Of a DNA stretch of 64,000 nucleotides, positions 9,808-18,590 are shown in pieces. Origin of the DNA: Vicinamibacterales bacterium (GTDB lineage: Bacteria; Acidobacteriota; Vicinamibacteria; Vicinamibacterales; UBA8438); assembly GCA_958296065.1 (NCBI GenBank), contig CATQHX010000010.1, positions 124,001-188,000 of the forward strand. Direction: 5' to 3'. A program made the translations under genes and the position numbers. The stretch's first letter is position 1; each line of letters opens with the position of its first letter. The notes beneath the pieces were generated by a model. That model was not told the DNA's origin and searched no databases. It worked only from the letters and a program-made list of their open reading frames with translations.

Positions 9808-10605
9808 ATGAACGCCGAATCTGCGGCCATGCTGGTTTCTGGGATGCGGCGGGCCGCGTTCACGGCAGTCGTCATGCTGGCGCTGGTGGCGGCGCCGGCA
9901 GCGGCGCAACAGAGCCTTGATGCCGGGGGGCTGGTTTACGGTCTGGTGGGCGGTGGGTTCGGCGACGGCACATTCGTCGCGACCGGCGTTGGCGCTGGTA
10001 TCAGGCTGACGCGGCATCTTGGCCTGGATGTGGAACTGACGTACCTGTCGGGCGATGCTGCGGGAATGCCCACCCACGGGTACGGCGGGATTTCTGTCGC
10101 TGGCACGTTCGCCGTAGCGGATCCGGTGATCGGGGACATTCCGGCGTTCCCGCTTGGATTCGACCCCTGGTTCCCATCCGTTCGGATCGAGCACCAGCGG
10201 CGGGACGTGGCGACGTTCCTGACGAAATTCACGGTCGAGTTTCCGGTTGCGAATGGCCGGCTCTTCCCGTATCTGACCGGCGGCGGCGGGGTGGGGCGGG
10301 TGACGGAACGCTTCAGCATCGTCGTCGCTCCGATTCCCTGGATCCCATTAGACCCGCTGGGTACCGAACCGGTCGAGCACGCGTCGGATGGCATCAACAC
10401 GGTGCAGTTCTTCGACACTTCCATCTTCCCGTCGCCGGGCGAGTATTCCGAGCTGGGTTTGAGCCTCGTATTGGGCGGGGGCGTCGATGTGCGGTTGTGG
10501 CGCGGACTCGGGGTCGGCGTGGATGTCCGCTGGCTGCGGATCCTGCGCAGCTACGACGCCTTCGACACGGCTCAGGTGACCTCGCGGGTGAGCTACCGGT
10601 TCTGA
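9808..10605 (+). CDS. Outer-membrane beta-barrel family protein
   Basis: Signal peptide (AVVMLALVAAPAAAQQ), alternating Gly/aromatic strands, terminal aromatic (VSYRF). Confidence 0.65.
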   Translation: MNAESAAMLVSGMRRAAFTAVVMLALVAAPAAAQQSLDAGGLVYGLVGGGFGDGTFVATGVGAGIRLTRHLGLDVELTYLSGDAAGMPTHGYGGISVAGTFAVADPVIGDIPAFPLGFDPWFPSVRIEHQRRDVATFLTKFTVEFPVANGRLFPYLTGGGGVGRVTERFSIVVAPIPWIPLDPLGTEPVEHASDGINTVQFFDTSIFPSPGEYSELGLSLVLGGGVDVRLWRGLGVGVDVRWLRILRSYDAFDTAQVTSRVSYRF

Positions 10606-11408
10606 GACGGCGGACGCGTCGTCTGTGGGCGTTGGGGCGGGTCGTGATTCCAGCATTGTCGAACAAATGCCCGTTGTGAGCGTGCGCGGAGCCGGCGTCA
10701 AGGCCGATAGCCCGCGCAGCGGGTCGGCGCAGCCGAGCCTTGACGTCGGGGAGCACAAGCGGACTCTGAAGTGTGGTTGTCCTGAAATAGATGTGGGTCC
10801 TTGGCTCGGCGCGCGGGCCGTAACTGGTCGGCAGGCCTTGCTGGATGCGCCGCCGGGCCGGCCTCGGGCGGTGTCCGGTGCGACTCCCGGCGTCGCCCGT
10901 GAAGCCCTGTTCTTTTGGGCGGAAGCGGGGAGAACGGTGTCGTCGTATTCAAGTCCATGTGCCATCGATGCGTGGATTGTGTCGGACCCGACTGGACGAG
11001 CATCCCCGTGAGGCAGTGCCATCCACGGAGTCAGAAGTACGGCACGTCCAGCACCGGCTCCCAGGTTGAAGAGGTTGCGCACGGTGCGGACGATCCTCGA
11101 CAACCTGTCCGTCAGAAGACGAAGTTCGTCGTGACGTTCCTTCAGGAGCATCCGACGTGACGCTGCACTTGACGCTGCCGTGTTCGTCGTGGCTTAATCA
11201 GGTCAAGCTGGTGGGTTCTCGACGATTCAGCGGGACTTGCCGTCGCGGGGACTCTTCACGTCGACGACGGACCTCGCATCGCTGCTCCGTCGCTACGTCG
11301 GCGCCTGCCCGATGCGGGCGAAGCTTTTCCGCCGGAAGTACGCCAATCCCACTCGGCGCCTCCCTCACGGAACACTTTTTCACCGACACGCCCCCAAGGA
11401 GCAGCACT

Positions 11409-12947
11409 GTGGAGTTAGCCATCACCGACCGACTTCTTCGAGATCTCGGGGCTCTCTCTCCGTCCCTGTACAAGAAGTGTCAAGAACTTATCCAGGAACT
11501 TCGCGCCGTCAAGACCGGCGCACTCCGTCAACAGGCGCGACCAGGCTGGCGGTTGCATGATCTGCGGAGTTCCGACATGCTTTCGCTGTCCGTAGACATG
11601 AACTACCGGTTGCTAGCTCAACTTACCGGCAGTACTCTCATGCTTCATAGGGTGGTAAAGCACGACCTAGCGGACCGAGCCAATGTGAACCGAAATACTC
11701 GCGCTCAAGCTGTCGCGACCATCAGTGGCGCTGAGCTCAGGCCTAGCGACATCTACAACGCACTACTCGCGTTCGGCATCGAGGAGACAGATGCCGAAGA
11801 CTTCTCTGCCTGCAATACGGAGGACGATCTTCTTGAGGCCTTGGCCCGCGCGCCAGAAGCCACGGCTAACCTAGCGCTCACACTGTATGAGACCAGCGGT
11901 TTGGTCATTCCTGAGGCGCGTTTTCGCATTCTCCAGCAAGATGATGACTTCGCACTTCTCCTCGATACCGGTGGCCTAGACTGGGAAACATACTTGCACC
12001 CGTCGCAAACTTTTCTTGTGGAATTGCCAGCTTCCGTTCGCGCCGCGGTCGTCGGTTCTGCTGGCACCGGAAAGACCGTCTGTGCTTGGCACCGTGCTAA
12101 GCACTTGATAGAGGCCGGGGTCTCGCTAGGATTTGTTTGCCCGCACGACTCAGTTCTCGATGTATCCAAGACACGCTTGCTACGAATGGTCGGTGCACAC
12201 GAAGATGGGAACTATTTCCTTGTCCCGAGACAGCCCGACGACCTTTTGCAACTTGCCGAGGTCGTCGACCACATCATCATTGATGAAGGACAGGAAATAC
12301 CAGTGACTTGGTTAGCGAGACTTGCCGAGAGGGTCAACGGCAGGGGGGGCATGACGCTGTTCTATGACCTCAACCAACTCGGCGGCAATATTCCAGCTGG
12401 CGATCGTACGCGCTACCGGAGACGTGTAACGGATTGGAAGATGATGCTGGATAGTGTTCCCCGGATGCAGAAGTTTCGGTTGGCCATCAATTACAGGAAC
12501 GCTCGCGAGATTGCCGAGAGTTACCTCGGTCTTCTTTCGGAGGCACTTCCCGCAAAGCCGTTGGCCGACGTTCCGGTTTTCGAAACAGGTGAGGTCGTGC
12601 GCCGAAGGATCCTTGCCCAGGAAGTGGACGATGTTGTGACAAGTCTTCTCCATCGCCTGCTGCAAGAGCATTCGCCTCGAGACATTGGAATAGTCTGTCT
12701 CGACCGGGGGACGGACCGGCTACGCCGCGTGCTGCTGAAACGGAAATTCCCGGTGGCGGTAGATCCCATGTGCGACAGCTTGGTCATTACTACTGCATCG
12801 AAGATTCGTGGTCACGAACGGCAAGTGGTAATTGTGACGGTGAACGACTACGATGCCCTTTGCCGAAATTTTGGTGCTGCCATCGATGCGTATATTGCAA
12901 TGTCGAGAGCCGTGAAACGTCTCATCGTAATTGAGGCCGCAGCCTGA
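11409..12947 (+). CDS. UvrD-like helicase with RelE/ParE-like N-terminal domain
   Basis: GTG at 11409; N-term LLRDLGALSPSLYKKCQELIQELR...NYRLLAQLTGSTLMLHRVVKHDLADRAN; Walker A VVGSAGTGKT, Walker B IIIDEGQE, INYRN, AYIAMSRAVKRLIVIEA. Confidence 0.7.
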   Translation: MELAITDRLLRDLGALSPSLYKKCQELIQELRAVKTGALRQQARPGWRLHDLRSSDMLSLSVDMNYRLLAQLTGSTLMLHRVVKHDLADRANVNRNTRAQAVATISGAELRPSDIYNALLAFGIEETDAEDFSACNTEDDLLEALARAPEATANLALTLYETSGLVIPEARFRILQQDDDFALLLDTGGLDWETYLHPSQTFLVELPASVRAAVVGSAGTGKTVCAWHRAKHLIEAGVSLGFVCPHDSVLDVSKTRLLRMVGAHEDGNYFLVPRQPDDLLQLAEVVDHIIIDEGQEIPVTWLARLAERVNGRGGMTLFYDLNQLGGNIPAGDRTRYRRRVTDWKMMLDSVPRMQKFRLAINYRNAREIAESYLGLLSEALPAKPLADVPVFETGEVVRRRILAQEVDDVVTSLLHRLLQEHSPRDIGIVCLDRGTDRLRRVLLKRKFPVAVDPMCDSLVITTASKIRGHERQVVIVTVNDYDALCRNFGAAIDAYIAMSRAVKRLIVIEAAA

Positions 12948-13369
12948 TGAGAGATTTTCGTGAGCGCGTGATACCGCGTCAGCCCGATAACTCGGAGATC
13001 ATCGAAGCCCTACGCAAGGGCCAACTGGAAAAGGCACTACGAAAGGCGCGGGCTGCGGGTACTGTTGTATGCCAGGCGGAAATTGACGGCGCAGCAAAGG
13101 CGATGCTGCGCATGGGACGAGCGGGCGCATTGCTTGCGATGGTGGGCAAGGTCGACGTATGTTTGCCTTTCGACATTGAGACGTTGCTCTGTCGCACATA
13201 TGAAGCCAAAGATTACCACACGTTCCTTAAGCAAGTGCATCGCCTTGGTTTGGCCGAGGAACAACAACGTAGAGTCCAGGCGGCGATCGAAGCAGTACAA
13301 CGTAAGGCCCCCCGCGAGGCAATGGCTTGGCGTCGAAAGTTCGGCGTGGGAAGAACCGATCCCGATTAG
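12947..13369 (+). CDS. Small helical hypothetical protein, ATGA overlap with upstream helicase
   Basis: Start overlaps TGA of the helicase (ctgatga at 12944-12950). Confidence 0.6.
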   Translation: MRDFRERVIPRQPDNSEIIEALRKGQLEKALRKARAAGTVVCQAEIDGAAKAMLRMGRAGALLAMVGKVDVCLPFDIETLLCRTYEAKDYHTFLKQVHRLGLAEEQQRRVQAAIEAVQRKAPREAMAWRRKFGVGRTDPD

Positions 13370-13640
13370 TATTAGTTGGTAGTGGCCATTTGAAACGGGA
13401 ACGGTCGTTTGTACGTCTTTGTTTAACGAGTGATTCGTCAACGAACACGGGCATGGCGTGGGCCGGGAGCGCCGAAGCCGCGTGCCGATGAGGTTCCCTT
13501 GGTGGACGGTGCGTCGTACGCGGGATGCCACCGTGACTGCACTGCTACCCTGCGGCTTTGCAGTCTGCCGAGCGCAGCTACCGTTGGATGGATCTTCCCG
13601 GATATCGGGGCGCCGAGCCTCGGGGGCAGCGTTTCTGGAT

Positions 13641-13745
13641 ATTTCGCTGAAGTTGAACACCGAACTCGGCGAACGTGAACGCTGATTTCGGCGAACGTGA
13701 ACCCTCGTCGGAGCGTAGCGACGATGCTCTGTCAGGTCCCTCCCT
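13641..13745 (+). repeat. Orphan IS21-end-like repeat
   Basis: tatttcgctgaagttgaacaccgaactcggcgaacgtgaac...ctcgtcggagcgtagcgacg; near match at 54380-54485 and inverted at 60619-60709. Confidence 0.6.
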
Positions 13746-14054
13746 GTGGTGGCGTACCGTAGCGGGTGTTCAAGATCCTATCTTGATCCTCAATGGACGG
13801 GTCAAAGCCGGCTGTTCCTGCAACTCCAGGAGCGTCTGCACGGCGTCGTTCCACTGCTGTGGCCGCGCTCTCCGGTCCGCTGGCTCCACACGACCACGGA
13901 GTTGACGGATCCAACTGTGTTCTGCCTCGCCGGCGTCCGCAGAGACTGGTCGAGTCGCCGACGACAAAGAGCCGCACTCCTCCGCAGTCGCAGTTATGCC
14001 GGAACATCATAGGCGAGCACGGTAAGGACAGTGATCAATACAAAGTCTTCAACT

Positions 14055-15263
14055 TCATCGGGGTAGCAGTTTGTAATTCCATTCCCCGTGAAACTCATCG
14101 TGGACCAGCGCGAGTGCGTCCATCTGTTTCTTGGTCACCGTAACGCCCGTGGGATACTCCCCGGCATCGAGTTCGGCCCGGACCCGCAGCCCGGTTACCG
14201 TCCGGACGTTCCCGATGCGGTCGACGATGGTCTCATACGTCGTCAGCGGGGTGCCGCGCCAGTTCGCCGTGATGTGACAGAAGAGCCGGTGCTCGATCTT
14301 GTTCCACTTGCTGGTGCCCGGTGGGAAATGACTCACCTCGATGGTCAGGCCGGTCTCGTCGGCCAACTGCTGAAGCTCATGCTTCCAGGCGCGAGACCGA
14401 TACCCGTTGCTTCCGCCCGCATCAGCCGTGACGAACAGGGTCGTGGCGTCGGGGTAGGCACCGCAACCCATCTGATGCCACCAGTGGCGAATCGACGCCA
14501 CCGCGAACGCCGGTGTGTCGTGGTCCCAGCCCACGCTCACCCAGGCTTCGTTGCGCGCCATGTCGTAGACGCCGTACGGAATCGCCTTGCCCTCGGCGTC
14601 GGTCGGGAAATCATGCACCAGCACCGCCGGTGGCGTACCCTTCGGCTGCCATTCCCGCCCGCCGTTCTTGAAGTTCCCGACCAGCTCCTTCTTCTTCGTG
14701 TCGACCGAGACCACCGGCTGGCCGGCGGTCAGATGCTTGTCCGCGGTCTGGTTGATGTACTCGAACTGCGCGTTGCGGTCCGGATGCGTGGCGCCTTCCT
14801 GACGCTTGCGCGGCGACTGCAGCCGGTAGCCCAGACGGTGCAGCAGCCGGCCCACAGTCGTCGAACTCACCCGCCACCCCTGCTCGGTCAGCGCCGCCGC
14901 CAGCTTCGCGCGACTCTTGCACGTCCAGCGCAACGGAGATGTCGGGTCGCCGCGCGTGAGCGGGTCCACCAGCGCTTCGAGCGCGGCCTGGATACCGGGT
15001 TGATCCTGCTGGATGCGGGGCCGTCCGCCTCCAGGGCGTCGGATGCGGTCCGTCGGCGACTCGTCGCGGGCAATCTCCCGGCGTCCCCTGCGAATCGTCT
15101 CCCGAGCCAGACCGGTAGCCGACGAAACCACCGCGTCGCCACCGTAGCCGATGGCGAGCGACTCGGCCGCCGCCCACCGCCGGCGACTACGCTCGTCTAA
15201 CACCGGCGCGACCACGGCATACTTCGCAACCAGAAGCGCTTCCAGCTCGATGTCTCGCTTCAT
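14055..15263 (-). CDS. ISAzo13-family transposase
   Basis: VSVDTKKKELVGNFKNGGREW, FVTADAGGSNGYRSRAWKHELQ, HFPPGTSKWNKIEHRLF. Confidence 0.88.
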   Translation of the reverse strand: MKRDIELEALLVAKYAVVAPVLDERSRRRWAAAESLAIGYGGDAVVSSATGLARETIRRGRREIARDESPTDRIRRPGGGRPRIQQDQPGIQAALEALVDPLTRGDPTSPLRWTCKSRAKLAAALTEQGWRVSSTTVGRLLHRLGYRLQSPRKRQEGATHPDRNAQFEYINQTADKHLTAGQPVVSVDTKKKELVGNFKNGGREWQPKGTPPAVLVHDFPTDAEGKAIPYGVYDMARNEAWVSVGWDHDTPAFAVASIRHWWHQMGCGAYPDATTLFVTADAGGSNGYRSRAWKHELQQLADETGLTIEVSHFPPGTSKWNKIEHRLFCHITANWRGTPLTTYETIVDRIGNVRTVTGLRVRAELDAGEYPTGVTVTKKQMDALALVHDEFHGEWNYKLLPR

Positions 15264-15304
15264 GCCTCCAGTATGGCCGGAAAGCCAGCAGGTGGCAAAC
15301 TAGT

Positions 15305-16507
15305 TTAGGCCAGTGTCCTAAGTAGCAGCTCTCGATCGGGATCGTCAGGATGCTGGAAGACAAATCGCCAGCCCGTATCGTCATGCTGGTATGCGACATC
15401 GCGACGGAAGGAACGATGTAACCGCACCGTCTCTGGAACCCGAGCGAGTACCGCGGTGAAGTTCTTCGTGCGACTGAAGATGATCAGCGCCAGCTTGCCG
15501 TCACGCCACGTGGCATAGCCCAGCAACTGGTCCAGTGCTTCCTGGAGCGCCTTGGGTCCGGCCCAGAACTTTGTCTCGGCCACGAAGACGTTCTTGTCGT
15601 CCGCTCGGATCAGAATGTCTGTCTTACCGGAGCAGTTGAAGGTCTCCCCGCTCGCCTGACCTTCGTACTGCCCGTTGAGCTGGACCAGGAAGTGGGTGCG
15701 CATGTCCTCCTCCTTCATGCCCTTGAAGGCAGCTGGGCTACGTTCCATGACGTGCACCATGCCATCGATAATCGCGATGATGTTGTCGTACTCCTCCAGC
15801 TGGAGTGCAGGCTCGGGAACAAAGGGCTTCGCGCCGCGGGCAGGTTTTCGGACCCGAGGTCTCCGGCGTGCCGTAGGAACGGCGTACGTTCGGGGCGCGC
15901 CCTCCCGTTGACGAAGGGGATAGCCGAGCTGACTGACCATACCCTGGTCCTTGAGCAACTTCTCGCGGCGCCGCACAATCCGTTGCTTCGCTTCCGCACG
16001 AAAAGATTCGTTAAACGGAACAACATCGTTCCGAACCCAGGAGAGGTGCTCCCGGACCCCCGCTAGCTCCCGTTCGAATTCCGCCCTCAACGCCTCGGCG
16101 TCATGGTCGAGGCGCTCGTAGCGGAACAACAGTTCCCCATTTCCGACTTCGGCACACGGCGGACACGTCGAAAATGTAGAAGCCTGTGCGCCGAATAGCT
16201 CGTGTTCCCCGTCAAACGGAACATGGAATGACACTCTCGTACCGGACAAGTAGAACGGCCTGCTTCGGTCGAAAACGAAGCGCCCTGGGTCCTGGCTCAC
16301 GTCGACCTTTACTTCGTCCTGGCTCGCCTGAATGTCCGACTCTCTGAGGACCGGCGGCTCGATGCGCAGCTCCTCAACGAGCTCCTCCGCCAGCTGATCC
16401 GGCGGTCTTGAGAGAATCTCCGATGCGGGAAAGGCCTCGATGGCACGCGTCAGCTTCTCGTCCTGCGCTCCAATTGCGGCGCGCAACTCAAACCTGCGGA
16501 AGAGCAT
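15305..16507 (-). CDS. Hypothetical protein with C-terminal PD-(D/E)XK-like region
   Basis: GKTDILIRADDKNVFVAETKFWAGPKALQEALDQLLGYATW: D...E-x-K nuclease signature. Confidence 0.6.
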   Translation of the reverse strand: MLFRRFELRAAIGAQDEKLTRAIEAFPASEILSRPPDQLAEELVEELRIEPPVLRESDIQASQDEVKVDVSQDPGRFVFDRSRPFYLSGTRVSFHVPFDGEHELFGAQASTFSTCPPCAEVGNGELLFRYERLDHDAEALRAEFERELAGVREHLSWVRNDVVPFNESFRAEAKQRIVRRREKLLKDQGMVSQLGYPLRQREGAPRTYAVPTARRRPRVRKPARGAKPFVPEPALQLEEYDNIIAIIDGMVHVMERSPAAFKGMKEEDMRTHFLVQLNGQYEGQASGETFNCSGKTDILIRADDKNVFVAETKFWAGPKALQEALDQLLGYATWRDGKLALIIFSRTKNFTAVLARVPETVRLHRSFRRDVAYQHDDTGWRFVFQHPDDPDRELLLRTLA

Positions 16508-18074
16508 ATCTCTCTCTCCTCGCCTTCTGTTCATGGACTACTCGCGACGAGATCCGCACATCACTCGCACGGACGTCGCCTTGGGCACGATCGCCAACAT
16601 CTAATTGTACCCGGTCTACCCGGTCACCTGGCAACGGTCCCAAGCAGCTCCGGCGACACGCGCGAATTCCTGGACGGCGCAGCGCATGGACGGCCGCCCG
16701 ACGATCGAGACCGTTGTGGACTTGATCAGGGAAATGACTGGTCCACGTCGGGACCTGAATGATCTAGCGTCAGCCCTCAATAGAATTTCCGCCACCCATT
16801 CCATTCCCAATTCGGAGCTGGATTCGATCGCACTTTGCGGAACTGCTTCGGCTGGCTGCGGAGGGTTGCGGACGCGGTTCAAGACGGACTGGGAGGCTTC
16901 CGGTCCACCGCCGAGTAGCCGGTCGCGTTCGGCGACACGAAGCTGCTGGCGACGATAGGACGAAGCCGTACCAACGCTGCCCGGTGGGATGTGTCCCTCG
17001 GGAACAGCAGCAGCGGCGGGTTCAGGTCCGGATGCGGGGACCGTTCGTTCGCACTCGTCGACTGGCGCAAGAGCGACTTGGGGGCGGTCGATGGCTGAGT
17101 GCTCGAGCGTTCGACTCCTTCGTTCAGCTACCCCCTGGCTGTCGACCTCGGAGACGCCGACCTCCGTCGGCAGACTGCCGAGGTGTCGCGCGCGGACCAT
17201 CCCGCAGCGCGTTCCGGACGCGTCGGTCTACCGTCGGCTGTCCTTGACGCGTGGCTCGGCCGGACCTTCCTCGACGATCTCGGCGACGGCGCGGTTTGAC
17301 GGGCGTCCGGCTCGCCTGCGTCGAGCCCTATCGCTACGGCATGTTGCAGGGCGCCGACCTTGTATACGTGTGGTTCGTCGCCCCACGTGCGGCGATGAAC
17401 GGACCGTCGGCAACGGTGGGTGATGGTGCACGCCGACCAGCCCGCGCGCACGGGGATCGACCCGCGCGTCGAACTCCGGGACCGACAGTTGCCGGGGAGC
17501 GCCTCAGACACACGGAACGGGGAATGCGGCGTGTGGATGGCGAACATGCGTTCGCAGTGGAGCCTGCGGCCCGTTCTCGGATCGGAAGGAAGGATCCGGT
17601 GTGCGAACCGGCAAGGGCGGCGTCCGACCGGGCGTGGCCGTCACCTGACGACAGCGTCCTGCCGACCGGACCTCCGGAGACGGCGGCTGATTCGTGTCGC
17701 ACGCCTGCAGACTGCCGGGACTTCGCCGGTCGGTTCCGCACCTGCCCGGCGGTGGTGACGGCTGGCCTCGGGTCAAGTGCGCGGGCTGTCCACTTGAGTT
17801 GGTCGACCTTCGCGGCGTGGGTGTGGCGCGGCCGTCTCGGCGACGACCGCTGCGGCGAGTCGGAGCGCTTCGAACGCAACGTCGATGAACACGATGACGT
17901 CGCGGGCGTCGAGCCGCTGGATGATGCCCCAGCGCCGCTTGCTCGGCCCCCGCGTCATCTCGTCGAGGCTCAGCAGCGCCATCCGCGTGCGGTGCCGCAT
18001 CCGCAGCAGCGCCGCCGAAAGCCCGGGGGCCGTGGGCTGGCCGTCGCCCATCCCCCGCCTGGAAACGGCTTTTC

Positions 18075-18515
18075 CTACTGGTTGTGCTCATACCACTGCT
18101 CCATCGCGTGGTCCAGCAGCTCGATGGCGTTGCGTCGCGCCGCGTCGGTGGTCTCGATCGGAACTGCCGGATTGATGGCCGCGGCGTCCTCGAGCATCCC
18201 CGTCGCTACCGCGAAGGCGTCCGGCTCGTTGTAGATCGCGATGCGTTCGGCGTAGTCGTCGGGACTCTCGCCAGCGGGCGGCTTGACGACCGTGGCGTGG
18301 CGCACCTGCTGACTGTTGAAGCCAACCCCCGTCAGCGTGGTCTCGTCGACGCCGGCGGCCCCCAGTGATGCGCTCAGCCAGCCGACCTCCTTCTCCCAAT
18401 ACATCGCGAGTCGGTCGGTCAGCCGCTCGGCGTTGTCGAGCAGGCTGCGGCCGTGCGCGTCGTGCTGTCCGGCCAGCACCAGCCGAACGAAGCACTCGGC
18501 CCGTCCGGCGGCGAA
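18075..18515 (-). pseudogene. C-terminal fragment of unidentified protein
   Basis: RAECFVRLVLAGQHDAHGRSLLDNAERLTDRLAMYWEKEVGWLSASLG... in frame; its 5' part is antisense to the 18591 gene and looks non-native. Confidence 0.4.
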
Positions 18516-18590
18516 CGACCCGTAGCACCTCCGTTTCCTGCTATCATTCTTCCGACGACGACGCACACTCCGGGTCCAGGAGTCCTCCCA

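Noticed and set aside
16540-18070. Several overlapping short ORFs
   Set aside because: No recognisable domain, conflicting strands; probably decayed DNA.
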